Positions 49,295-60,640 of a DNA stretch of 64,000 bases are shown piece after piece. Source of the stretch: Bryum argenteum (lineage: Eukaryota; Streptophyta; Bryopsida; Bryales; Bryaceae). The stretch covers positions 13,785,013-13,849,012 of the forward strand of contig CM073324.1 in assembly GCA_037043015.1 (NCBI GenBank), written 5' to 3'. The notes beneath the pieces are model-generated. The model worked only from the letters and a program-made list of their open reading frames with translations. It was not told the origin of the DNA and ran no database searches. A program made the position numbers and the translations under genes. Within the stretch, counting starts at the first letter, position 1; the number at the start of each line of letters is the position of its first letter.

Positions 49295-49466
49295 ACGAAG
49301 TACTTTGTGCAATTTATTGCCGTTATCAGAAAGCCTAATTTATGGACACTACTGTAGTATCCGTAAATTATGTAACATTTTTTGAATAAAATAAAAACAT
49401 GAATAAAAAATTTTTGAGAAGTGCAAAACAAAGAACTTATTTGAGTACTTGTTGCCTCCAAGGGTT

Positions 49467-49622
49467 GTCACTCATAAAAATTGTAATTTAAATTGTAATA
49501 TTTCACTTTTTCAATACATCATAAAAAGGTGACCAGCTTGACATCAAAATATAAGTGAAAAGTTGTGAGAGCAGTTGAAAAATAGCCCCTCGGGCTTCGT
49601 TGCATGGGCGTTTAAAGGTTAA
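49467..49622. mobile_element. Right-hand part of a TTAA-flanked MITE
   Basis: It aligns with the right 150 bp of the element at 29,980-30,320 and ends GGGCGTTTAAAGG followed by TTAA (49619-49622). The left end is missing. Confidence 0.65.
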
Positions 49623-49764
49623 TGGCATAACCGAAGCAATAGGTTCATTGTTTATTAACAAGATGAAACCAATTTATCTTTCTATTTGGAACCAAAAAGT
49701 GTGTCTACTTGCTACATAATGACATAGAGCTCATTACAAAATATTAACTCAAAAATGCAAATTA

Positions 49765-50280
49765 CTAAGGGTCACTTTACGGACCAAGAGCCATGACCAT
49801 GAAAATTAAAATCATTTTCATGGTCAGGGCTCTAGGCTGAGAGCCGTAATTATGAAAAAACAAAAATGAATTTTTCAGTGGCTTGGTCACTCTTGTAGTT
49901 TAAAGTGGATTTGAACCTTGACAAGTTTAAGCTTTATTCTTTAATATAAATCCTCATTATTCTCTCTTTTATCCTTCCTTTTTTCCTCATTTCTCATTAA
50001 ATAATTGAACTTTAGTCAATCAATGATTTTTGAGCCTCATGGTCTCCTTGATTGTAGTTGAGTCGAGGCATTTGCTTTGACACTATAATTATGAAGACCT
50101 TGAGAACATTATTCATTATGGAAAATTTAGCATAATTTGGGGACCTCATAGTTAGTGTTCATTCTCCTTTTTTCAAGGTGGTGTAAAGCTAAATGGGACC
50201 AAGAGCTTTTTACTCTCCAATCAAAGATTTTAGAAGGCCAAAGTCAATCTTCATGGTCCATAGTGTGAAGAAACCCTTAG
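49765..50280. mobile_element. TAAGGGTC-terminal MITE, copy 2
   Basis: It starts CTAAGGGTCACTTTAC and ends GTGAAGAAACCCTTAG. It aligns end to end with 25,295-25,798 with many substitutions and some indels. Confidence 0.7.
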
Positions 50281-51846
50281 AGTAAGGTATGAGCAGAGTT
50301 CATGAAGGCAACAAGAGCACAACTAGTACAAAATTCCTACAAAATCGGATCATAAAAAATCAGGAAACCCATTCTCTTTGTCAAGTTTCTCCCCAAGTGA
50401 GCTCCCATACGAGCTTTCGACATAGAGTAATAAGTTCCGTTGACATTCTTCTTAAGCAATCTGAGTCGATCCTCCACGTCCGCCACTATCATGGCGGCAC
50501 CCAAGAGTACCTCCACACATAGGCAAGAACAACTCCAACTTCATTTTAACGTACAAAGAGCCACCTTCCAATTGTAAGATTGTCAAAGTTTAGAGAATTT
50601 AGTTCCATGATGTGACATTGATCGGTTTAGAGCTCTGCAAACTTTGCAACCATGTAGATAATTTGGCAATTAGTGAAGTTAATGTCACATGCTTGACATT
50701 GATTATATACAAGGTGGTTTAATGAAGTTGTTCAAAATGTTAATGCTCAGTTTTATTTGTGCTAGAATGGCATATGGTTACTCTGTGAGGCCACAACTTA
50801 TGGTGCATGTTTTTCTAAAGTTCGAGTTATGTAAATTTCTAGTCTGTTGCAGACATGACTTTTGGAATAAGCTGACTAACACGTTATATATTGTTAATTG
50901 CCATTTTTTGACTCCTTAAAAATCATAGGCTTTACCATGTAAGGTGTGAAGGATTTTATGAATTAAGGCTAAAAAACCATGCATCTTGATAGAGCTTGAA
51001 GAGACAACTTACAAAGGACTGAAAAACAATCAACTAATTTGCATTTTGTTTTATCGATGCACATAACAGTTGAACTTTATTGGAATTCAAGAACATAAAA
51101 GGATCAAATAGAAACTATGTAAAAACCAATATCATGGATTTGATATTCTCATTTGAAATGATAACTTCAAGTCGGAACTTTTTACAACACATTCCTCTAT
51201 CATCAAACAAATGTATGTGAGGTCTAACTTTCATTTAAAAGAAAGTTCACATGAGAAAACACAGTGAAATACATATTTGCACCTTCATAAGATCTACAAA
51301 CTACACTATCTTCAAAAAGCTTGTTCAATACACTAAACATGATTCATGAAACAATCATCAAAGAACTAACTCCCCACAATTTAGAGTTTACACTTTACAA
51401 ATGTACTCCAAAGATGCAACTCACAATTCATCCTTCAACGACACTTGAGGTTTGCACCAATCATGAAATGATCGGTGCGATGAAATGCAACAATACATTG
51501 TTGCACTTGAACAACTCTTCGTGATCATCCTGACAAAAACATGGAGATAGATAATGAAATGCTTTAGTAAGAAACACATTGCCAAAATGATTACATTGTC
51601 AATATAAGACTATACTACACTATCATCACAAGCCAAATTTTCAAACCAAGCCATCAAAAAAGAAAATTACTATTTTACATGTCTGTTGTAGAAGGTAGTC
51701 TATTGTAAATACACTGTAAACTATTGGGGAATTTTTTAGAATTCATTCTATACAAATAGAAACAAACTTCATATCACATGCTACATAGTGAAAAGAAGTG
51801 GCTCTTTTAATTACTCACTTCATCAATGTGTAAGTCCATTGCTTAC
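50281..51846. other. Intergenic, 3' side of the B3 gene
   Basis: AT-rich; no gene or recognisable element. Confidence 0.45.
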
Positions 51847-53713
51847 CTAATCTCCACTTGAATGTCCTTGTGGTGCACTTGCAGATGTATGAAACCCTTG
51901 CGATGCACTTGCATATATATGAAGCTCTTGTTGTGCATTCGCATGGAACCCTCCGACTGCATTTAAATCGGGCACTCTTGGTGCATTCAAATCGATTGTT
52001 CTCGGTGCATTCCTAAGAACGACTCCTGGTGCATTCAGATCAAGTCTTCTTGGTGCATTCAGATCAAGTCTTCTTGGTGCATTCAGATCAACCCCTCCTA
52101 GTGCATTCAGATCAAGCCCTCCCGGTGCATTCAGATCGAGCCCTCTTGGTGCATTCAAATCGATTGTTCTTGGTGCATTCCTAAGAACGACTCCTGGTGC
52201 ATTCACATCGAATCCTCCTCGTACATTTAGATCTATCCCTTCTTTTGCATTCAGATTCACTCCTCCTTGTACATTCAAATCCACTCCTCCTCGTACATTT
52301 AAATCCACTCCTCCTCGTGCATTCAGATCCAGTCCTTCTCGTGCATTCAGATCAAACACTCCTCGCGTATTCAAATCTATCCCTCGAAGTTCATTGCTTT
52401 GAAGCCCTCGTGGTGCACTTGTATGGAACCATCCATGTGCAAGCTCTTCTTGTCCATTGATTTGAAGCCCTCCTTGTGCATTAATTTGAAGCCCTATTCG
52501 TGCATTTGTCTGCAAACCTTGCGGTGCACTCATATTAAACTGTCTTGGTGCATTTGTATGCAGTCCTCCTCGTCTACTTGTCTGAAACCATCCTGGTGCG
52601 TTTGTAAGTGGCCCTCCTGGTGAACGTGTTTGAATTCCTCCTAGTGCATTCGTCTGCAATGTTCCTCCTACACTTGTCTGAAACCATGCTGATGTATTCG
52701 TCATCCCTCCTGGAGCATTCGTCTGCAATCCTCCTCCTACACTTATATGAATTCCTAGTGGAGCATTCGTCTGCAATCCTCCTCCTACACTTGTATGAAT
52801 TCCTCGTGGAGCATTCGTCTGCAATCCTCCTCCTACACTTGTCTGAAACCATGATGATGTATTCGTCTGCATCCCTCCTAGTGCACTCGTCTCCATCTCA
52901 GGTGGTGCACTTGTATGAGACCCTCCTCTTGCACTAACAAGATGCTCTTGTGAAGCTCTTGCATAATGCCCTTGTGGTGCATTTGTGTAACGCCTTTGTT
53001 GTGAACTTCTCTGAAGCCCAAGTGCTATACTTGCATCTACAAGACTCGCTTGTGTTGCACTTACAATTGGCTCTTGAGCTGTACTTGTAGATGGCCCTGG
53101 TTCTCCGTTTCTAGCCACACTGCCTCTGTCTGGAAAATAGAGATCCTCCAAATGTCCTCGAAATACACATACATCAAACTCATCTCTCCCAAACGGGTTG
53201 TAAACAAAAACCAAAATGTCACCTTCTGTGATATGGTGATGGGTAACAAAGGCGTTCCAACCCTTCTCAAAAGTTGTGCGTGGTGTTGTACCTGTTCTTG
53301 TACTCTCTTTGATGTGCACCACAAACAACTGGGAGGAAAATCCAGATGATTTCAAAACTCTAAGATTCATCTTCTCTTTGATCTTGTCACCATGTGTTTC
53401 TACAAACTCTCGTGGTAGTGTCTATAAAAACATACAACATATATCATTAGTAATATCAATGTAAAAAGCATCATCGTAAATTATTATTCTATTTTGTATT
53501 TAAGTAACACAATCAATTATTAGTATTAATACGAAGGTTTTATACACAAGATTGAATTGAAAGTATTCGGAAAGGTTGAATTTAACATACCAACTGAACC
53601 TTGTGAGTGGAGCCTTGAATTGGTATTGATGACTGTGGAAGCTTTTTCATAAAATGAACGTCTCTGTCGCGTCGCAATGCCTCAAGGCACTCACACAACT
53701 TCATGTTTGCCAT
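51847..53713 (-). CDS. B3-domain protein with long octapeptide DLN repeat tail (about 565 aa, at least two exons)
   Basis: Minus strand. Exon 1 is 53713-53591 (MANMKLCECLEALRRDRDVH, then FMKKLPQSSIPIQ), ending TTG|GTATG. Exon 2 is 53421-51847 after a TTTTTATAG acceptor; phases agree and read HKVQL-TLPREFVETHGDKI. Residues about 15-125 form a plant B3 DNA-binding domain: LPREF, then FEKGWNAFVTHHHITEGDIL and FVYNPFGRDEFDVCVF. The family is closest in style to REM/VRN1-type B3 proteins, which bind DNA in the nucleus. From about residue 180 to the end the protein is an 8-residue repeat, first QTNAPRG/HTSVGGG types and then DLNAPGGL types with 14 DLN triplets. The tail resembles EAR repression motifs but does not match DLNxxP strictly. 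An earlier ATG at 53,749 would add 12 residues. An exon further upstream cannot be excluded. Confidence 0.75.
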
Positions 53714-53749
53714 CCTTTCACTTCTTGGGATCTTGGTTATCGTTTTCAT

Positions 53750-55053
53750 GAAAATGACGATGGATTTTACAATATGAGTGCCGGAAGTACAAGATATGAT
53801 TTGATAATTGTCGTAGTTAGTAGGTATCCTAGGTGACAATAATTGCCCTTACTACCTTACAATGACTAGAGTCCTAGAAAAATGTCTTGAATCAATGGGC
53901 TCGCCCATTAGGGTTCCCTGAGAAGCGAAACGAGTTGAAATGCAAAGCTCGCCCTAATCTAGAACAAATGTTCCAAGTATTACATTGCAGAAAGGAAGGA
54001 AGATATAGTGATAGACATTTTTAAGAAACAATTGGTTTAACTGAAAATACATACCACAATTTGTTGAAGAGCCACCTATGCTTTTGAATGTGGCTCCTTA
54101 TCGTCTCCGACTGTCTTGCTTGGAGAGTTTGTGTCCCTACGTTCAGTAACCTGATTAATATCTTCAAATCACACAAAAAGATTAGCATAAATTGAATACT
54201 ATGAAAGAATGTACTTATTGGTGAGTGTTTGGTAGAGGCAAGCAAACAAGAGCAAAGAAGAGCTCTAAGATAGTGACATCACAACATAGTACGAAAAGGT
54301 TTAACTTCTATACACCTCCTTTTAAGAGAACCAACTTCATAGAATTTAAAATAACTACATGAGGGCATTCCTTACCTGTTAATGGGACCAACGGGGAAGG
54401 GAGGGTGGCAAGGGCGACAATGCTTCAAACTTTCCTCCTTCCACAACATGCGCTCTTGCTACCCAAGGCGAGGTCTGTTAGCGCTCTGGCTACTTTAGGC
54501 TTGGTTTCAGTATGGGGGCCTCTTTTACATGGAGCAATTTCTCTCACATTAACAACACGAGGACATATTAAGCAAAAAAAATCATGTGTTCGAAATAAGA
54601 TCAACAAGGAAGATGAATCACATGGAACGACACAAGGTCAAGGCTCACTACAAATTGACATGCATTAGGAATGTAGACGAGAAATAGTTTCGGCAAGCAA
54701 CATGGCTTCTTCGGCTTCTTGACTCTCCATGTAAAGTGTCCCTAGAGTATATGGTCATAAGGTCCGTATGGTCATAGGTATCAAGTGTTATGTAAGATTA
54801 TCGTGAATTTAGAATGGTACTAGATATCCATACCCGCTCCACGGATATCCATTCTTCGTTGTTGATACCCGCCCATCACTGGTCGTCACGGGCACGGGTC
54901 TCCGCCTCCGATGAATGAAGTTAGGGTTGGAGGATCCAGGCATAGAGAACGCGAGAGGGAGACGCCGAAGCTCTCTTTGCGATCTGCAGCTCAGTTGCGC
55001 CATCGCCGCGCACCCGTGGAGCTTCGCACCACACCTCACGAACATCAGGCACC
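53750..55053. other. Intergenic between the B3 gene and eL34
   Basis: It serves as 5' region for both divergent genes. A short block near 54,712-54,745 (CTTCTTGACTCT, CATGTAAAGTGTCCCTA) recurs near 63,903-63,940 and may be a dispersed element end. No gene frame is convincing. Confidence 0.45.
54920..54928 (+). promoter_or_regulatory. Telo-box-like motif upstream of eL34
   Basis: GTTAGGGTT in the promoter or leader. Two more copies lie in introns 1 and 2 (TTAGGGTTT at 55156-55164, TTTAGGGTTTA near 55,423). Telo-boxes (AAACCCTAA) are common in plant ribosomal protein genes. Confidence 0.5.
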
Positions 55054-56198
55054 ATGGTTCAGCGGTTGACATACAGGCGGCGTCATTGCTACGCCACCAA
55101 ATCCAACCAGACCCGCGTGGTCAAGACCCCTGGTGAACTTCACGCACGCTTGCTCTTAGGGTTTCACTTCCGCTCACAATCGCTTACCTGGAGCTTCGAT
55201 TCGAATCAGCGCGATTTTCATTTCTTTTTTCTGTTCATGGTTTACCGCAAGAAGTCTTTCTAAGCTTACTCCTGAAAATGATTGCCACTACTCCATTACG
55301 TGTTGTTGCAGGAGGCAAGAATGTCTTTCAGACCGCGAAGAAGAGGGCGAATGGCCCTAAGTGCCCCGTCACGGGAAAGCGCATTGCTGGGGTGAGTTGA
55401 CGATACTGCCGTTTGTTACAAGGGTTTAGGGTTTATGATTCGTCAGGAAATTAGGTTTTCGATGTTTGCGTATATTAACAATCTCTTGGCGATTCGAGTT
55501 TTTGTGGAAGAATAATCAGGTTTATCTCAACATCAATGTGGATCGTTCAGTATATGAATCGGGAACAGACTTTCGGTTTATTGCCGAAGTATCCGAATCC
55601 ATCTGGAAGCTTGGAGTCTCTTCAACAAACTTTCATTGATAAATGCGATAGTATATAAGTATGCGATGTATTTCCTTGAATATAGTGCAGATTGATACCT
55701 TAAAATGATCTCTTTAACTGACGGAAACTCGTACATTATTCTTGATCTGACGAGCGGATTCATCTGTAACAGGTTCCTCATTTGAGGCCCACGGAGTACA
55801 AGACCTCCCGCCTGCACAGGCACAGGAAGACTGTGAACCGTGCTTATGGAGGAAACTTGGCTGGATCTGCAGTACGTGAACGGTATGTTGCATTTCTGAC
55901 AGCAATTTCTGCGATAATTTGAGCTCAGTTAAATTATGGCAGTCTTCTTTGGGAATTATGGTTTACGAATTAGGGTTAGTCATAGCACATGAGGTCTTCC
56001 TTATGACGGTTGCATGGGCATCTTGGTTCCAGTATGTTAACTTGAGTGAGCTTAATGTATCTGTTCGCTAAGTTTTGTGAGCTGTTTTTGTGTATCAGCA
56101 TCATCCGCGCTTTTCTTGTCGAGGAGCAGAAGATCGTGAAGAAGGTCCTGAAGATTCAGAAGTCGAAGGAGAAATTGGCTGCCAAGTCTGAGAAGTAG
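55054..56198 (+). CDS. RPL34: 60S ribosomal protein eL34 (RPL34, 122 aa, four exons)
   Basis: Exons are 55054-55132, 55312-55391, 55773-55882 and 56099-56198, all with GT-AG introns and agreeing phases. The 122-residue product begins [20 protein letters not shown], continues through [17 protein letters not shown] and [20 protein letters not shown], and ends with [19 protein letters not shown]. This is eL34 over its full normal length (about 120). It is a structural protein of the large cytosolic ribosomal subunit. The start is the only ATG giving the conserved N-terminus. Telo-box motifs in the leader and introns suggest the usual growth-linked control. Nothing is broken. Confidence 0.97.
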
Positions 56199-57530
56199 AT
56201 GTAGTTGTGTCATGGACCATATGTGCAACAGTCAGCTTTATATTCTGGAATTCGTAGTCCTCAATTTTTTGCCTTGTCCTGAAAATATGGGTGTTTGAGT
56301 AAGGAATTACTTCAACTTGAGTTTCTTTGCAAAGCGTCTCCAATTGTCACAATTTGCATTCCAGGAAAAAGGAACGGAGTTATTCAAAAGCCGTTAATTA
56401 TACAAGACCCTTTGAACATCTTTTAGCTTCCAAGGTCATCGTATCCCTTCCATGTCTTCACGAGCAACTTACAGGAATCAGAAGACCTCGATATCAGCCT
56501 GCTTGAACTGCAATTTACTGATGACAATTGTCGCGAAATGTTGATTTTTGATTGGTGAAACTGTTCCATCGGATGTCACAAGCATTTCCTGCTGGATACG
56601 AATTGAGTTCGTTTGGGCAAGGATGAAGTTCGACTTAGAAAATGATCGATTGTTATTTCGAGAACTTTTCAATCTGGAGATTTCTTTCCCCTTCGATGCT
56701 GGCCATCACAAGGGTCAGCATCCATCCAGGTAGTAAAAAGTGAAAATCTTGTTAATCATTCAAAAATATTAATTCGCCCTCTTAACAAAGGGTTCGGAAA
56801 TGCGTTTAGAGACCCCAAACTACATTAACTGAGAACCCAAAGCTCAAAGAACTACAATCCAATAGTAAACCCTAAACTTGTCTTTTCACTCAAACCTAGT
56901 CACTGGAATGTAGTGATTCTGGTGAAACCCTGGTGTTGTTGTTGGCATGTAAATGTTGTAATGGTTTTATTTTAGCTGACAATGAATTTAATTGTTCTCG
57001 TCTTGTCAGTAGTATAGTATAAACGTATTCTTCATCAGAATGAACTAACTCTTCTTACATATAAATGGGGATTATATAACATAAAATTAGGAACAAAATT
57101 GACGCCCTATTTATACACCTCCATTCCACTCGCCCATGCTACCCAGATTTGTGCATGCACTACTTTTACTACTTGTAAAAGCCAGTGCAAGCGAGAGCTT
57201 TTCTCTCTCACCACTACAGTTGCTAAAGGACAAAGGTGGAGTAGGATGTAGGGACTGTTTGTAGGCTGAAAAGCTTATCGACATGTCATGCCTGTTTTTG
57301 GCAACTCACTGCAAAGCTAAGCTACCTACACATCGCTCCGCATGGCACAACAGACGCAAAACAGGATCTTTTCGTGGCTGCCGGCTCCTTCACTCGCTCC
57401 CTCATGCACACACCAATTCGCAAATCCACCCCTTCTCTTCAGCTCAAATTCCACCCCTCCTCTTCCCACTTAAGCTGTTTTCGTTGCAGTAAACTAGATT
57501 AGTCTCCATTTGCAGAGAGAGCGTGCAGCT
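56199..57530. other. Intergenic and promoter region of the DUF561 gene
   Basis: It holds the eL34 3' region, then low-complexity text, then a pyrimidine-rich leader (about 57,390-57,490) before the DUF561 start. No separate gene seen. Confidence 0.5.
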
Positions 57531-58740
57531 ATGGCTTCCTCAATTGCCTCCCTCCCCTTGCACAATGTGGCCACTCTCTCGTCGTCGTTCTCCGTGGCTT
57601 CAAGTGCCGCCCTCGCTGGTGCCTCCCAGCCCGTGAAATCCGTCAAGCTTGCTGCGTTTCAAGTGCGAGCTGCTGCAGGCTCTGAGGAAGCTGTTCGCCA
57701 GTTCGCGCTCCGTGGCTTCCAGACTAAGCGAGCTCTCAAGGTAAACCCACTTCGAGGCATGTCACTGCATGCAATGTGCTCACCCAGGGCTTAGAAATTG
57801 ACATGGTTTTGTGTTGCATGAGTCAGGTGATTGCTGGGCTCCACAACTTTGATGCTCAGAAAGTAGCTGCCGTCGTCACTGCCGCAGAAAAGGTAATTCT
57901 CGCTTCTTCTATGAGGGTTTGTAAACGTAAATTTAGAGCTTGAAATTGACTGCTTCTCGTGAAATTCAGGGAGGAGCAACCCACGTTGATATCGCCTGTG
58001 ACCCTGAGCTTGTGAAGCTGGCCAGAAGTCTCACTGCTCTCCCGGTACGTGCTAACAATCCCAATTTATCTGAGTAGGGCTCCATTCTCTGTTTTCGCGT
58101 TGTACGACTGACTATGGCCCCGAAACTTGATGTTCGCCGATTGTGAACAAAATTGCACGTGTTGGTGTTCAGGTTTGTGTTTCATCAGTTGTTCCCGAAG
58201 ACTTTGTTGCTGCAGTCGAAGCAGGTGCACACATGGTAAAATTCCTGCCAGAAACTCACATGATGGAGTTCGTGGTAGTGTAGACAATTCTGGGAACTTT
58301 CTGTGGACCAACATCTATCAGATATTGTGTTTATAATTTTTCGCACCTTGCAGATCGAGCTTGGAAACTATGATTCATTCTACGAATCTGGCCGTGTCTT
58401 CTCTGCTTCAGAGGTAAGCTTTAGTTTTAATTTTCAATTCCAATCAATGAACAAAATCCATATCATTCATTCACCCAGTGCATTTTATCAATTTCGATTG
58501 ATCGGTGCAGATCCTGGAACTCACGAAGAAGACTCGCGAACTCCTGCCGACAATCGCATTCTCTGTCACTGTTCCTCACACGCTGCCTCTTGACGGACAA
58601 GTAAGTCGCTATTGCTATTAAAATTTGTACAGTAGGATTTTAGTCGATGCATTTAACCCATATGTTTCGGCGAGAAAATTGCAGAAGGGTATATTATCCT
58701 GAGAATCATTGTTCTCTCTCGTCTCTTCGGAGACATCTGA

Positions 58741-58772
<32 letters not shown>

Positions 58773-59648
58773 GGCCCCTGCGCAAGGATGACACGCACAA
58801 ATCGAGAAATGGTCCAAATTTTTTTTCTCTCCATCTTGCTGAATCTGGTGCAAATGTTGTTAAATCAGGTGAGCTTGGCTGAGAAGCTGGAACTGCTGGG
58901 TGCCGACATCATCCAAACCGAAGGTGGCACGAGCGCATCACCTCTGAGCCCCGGAATCCAAGGACTCATCGAGAAGGTGAGCACGCAACGAACATCGAAT
59001 CGAGCTGTACCTTAAATCATCGAAATTGTTGCATATTGATAAACCTCCTGTTCTTCTCTTTTCAAAAATGCAGGCCTCTCCCACGTTGGCTGCCGCATAT
59101 GCCATCTCCAAGGCAGTGAGAATCCCTGTCATGTGCGCCTCCGGCCTGAGTGCTGTCACTGCTCCCATGGCCTGTGGCGCTGGCGCCGCTGGAGTGGTAC
59201 GAACGACTCCTCTCCATATCTCAAACATCTAGCAACCTTAATGCCAACTCACAATGAAATACTTTATGTAAATGTACTAATGGAGGTATGGGTTGAATAG
59301 TATGTTTGTTATCCAGCTTTTGCAAGAATACGCCATACTCTCTTCATTCCAATCACCGTAGAATGCATCGATGCCATAGTAGTAACACTGGGCTTTGATC
59401 TTGAGTGTCCACATGAACACAGTTGAGCAGGTTGTGACGTTTTGAGCTGAGGGATGGGTTGGTCTCAGTTATGGTTTTTAAGTCAAGCGGGGCTGTGTGG
59501 GTGATAACAGGGGATTGGATCTGCGGTGAACAAGCTGAACGATCAGATCGGGATGATAGCTGCGGTGCGAAGCATTGCTGATTCTTTGGGCTTGCCCACC
59601 GAGGCTGCTTCCGTCACCACTAGTGGGGCGTCTGCAGTAGCGCAATAG
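57531..59648 (+). CDS. Chloroplast DUF561/Ycf23-like protein (310 aa, nine exons)
   Basis: Exons are 57531-57740, 57827-57892, 57970-58044, 58173-58235, 58354-58413, 58511-58600, 58869-58976, 59074-59196 and 59511-59648. Every intron is GT-AG, every junction is in phase 0, and the total is 310 codons plus TAG. The first ~45 residues are a Ser/Ala-rich transit peptide ([20 protein letters not shown]). The body is the TIM-barrel-like DUF561 domain known as plastid ycf23 in red-lineage algae: [96 protein letters not shown] and [13 protein letters not shown]. Biochemical role is not established. Intron 6 contains a U6 snRNA gene. Confidence 0.95.
58653..58696 (+). promoter_or_regulatory. Candidate pol III promoter of the intronic U6 gene
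   Basis: TATATTA at 58690-58696 lies 25-31 bp before the U6 start, where plant U6 TATA boxes sit. TTAACCCATATG at 58653-58664, about 60 bp upstream, is a weak match to the plant upstream sequence element (RTCCCACATCG). Confidence 0.55.
58721..58822 (+). ncRNA. U6: U6 spliceosomal snRNA, inside intron 6 of the DUF561 gene
   Basis: The 102-nt sequence matches plant U6 almost base for base: GTCTCTTCGGAGACAT 5' stem-loop, the ACAGAGA box at 58756-58762, the AGC triad at 58768-58770, the CTGCGCAAGGATGACACGCA region, and a 3' end GAAATGGTCCAAATTTT. Compared with the usual GTCCCTTCGGGGAC, two stem bases have changed together (C to T and G to A), keeping the pairing. A T8 run (58819-58826) is a pol III terminator. 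There is no A-tail, so this is not an obvious retrocopy. It lies in the same direction as the host gene. Confidence 0.93.
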
Positions 59649-60365
59649 AAAAGCTTTAAGAGATTGTGAGTGGGGTGTTCTGGCTAGTCTGTGCCAGTGT
59701 AGGTGCTATCAGAGAATGGGCCATATTTGCTAAGCGGTAAACACAACGATGTAGCTCCTCTATTTTACTAAGCGATGTTCCTGAGGGAAGCTCTGATTTG
59801 AGCTCCGGGAATATGAAGCGATTGTACACGTACATTTTATTTTGTTCAATTTGTTCGCGATCGAAACCACGGGTGCGCTTCTGTTGTGAGGCCCGAACCT
59901 CGCACTGGTACTTAAAACTCGTACCTCGGTTATGAAGCTGTGGCGCTGGAGACTCACTCTAACCTTCTCCGATTTTTGGTTTTCAGGCTTGTGTAGAGCT
60001 TGGTTCCCAGCTTAGGAACTGAGTTCTACAACAAGGCCCAAAAATGGACTCAGACGGGCCTCCGCCGGATTTCTTTGTGAGATTAGTGTTCTCTACCAAA
60101 AGTGATCTGTTACATTATTTTTCAACTCTTCTTTATTTTGGGTTGCCTTTGCAATCCATGCTTCACGCCACTAATTGCACCAATTCCAAAAAGTCCTTCC
60201 ACTTGCAAGAAACTTTGCATACTCTCACATTCAGATTAGTATTGTAAGACCATGGTGACGTGTGAAATTTAGTGTTAATTAAGGTTTGTAACACTAATCA
60301 ACACTCTTGTGTAGTGCTTTGCTTGCACGCCTGTAGATTCGATGCATGTGATGCGCAATTGTGAT
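59649..60365. other. 3' region of the DUF561 gene and intergenic DNA
   Basis: No gene. Probable 3' untranslated region up to about 59,850. Confidence 0.5.
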
Positions 60366-60370
60366 CACCA

Positions 60371-60640
60371 AAAGAATTGGAGAGCCGGTGTGTATTGTCA
60401 CCCCTGTAATTTCCAAAGAATTGGAGAGCCGGTGTGTGTTGTCACACTTGACCAATTTCCTGTCAGGTGTTGCACTCTCATTGGTCTCTTTCTTGCAAGG
60501 TCTTGGAGCCCATGTAATTTCCAAAGAATTGAAGAGCCGGTGCGTATTCTTACACCTGACCAATTTTCTGTCGTGTTGCACTCTCACGGGTCTCCTTCTT
60601 GCATGGTCTTGGAGCGTTGTACTCTCATTGGTTTTCTTCG
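60371..60640 (+). repeat. Tandem repeat of about 108 bp, about 2.5 copies
   Basis: GTAATTTCCAAAGAATTG(G/A)AGAGCCGGTG begins units at 60,406 and 60,514. A partial unit precedes them and a decayed one follows. Confidence 0.85.

Noticed and set aside
52197..52937. Plus-strand Leu/His/Ser-rich frames opposite the B3 repeat tail
   Set aside because: Antisense of a 24-bp coding repeat; no independent evidence.
54405..54668. Short plus-strand frame upstream of eL34
   Set aside because: No splice or domain support; looks random.
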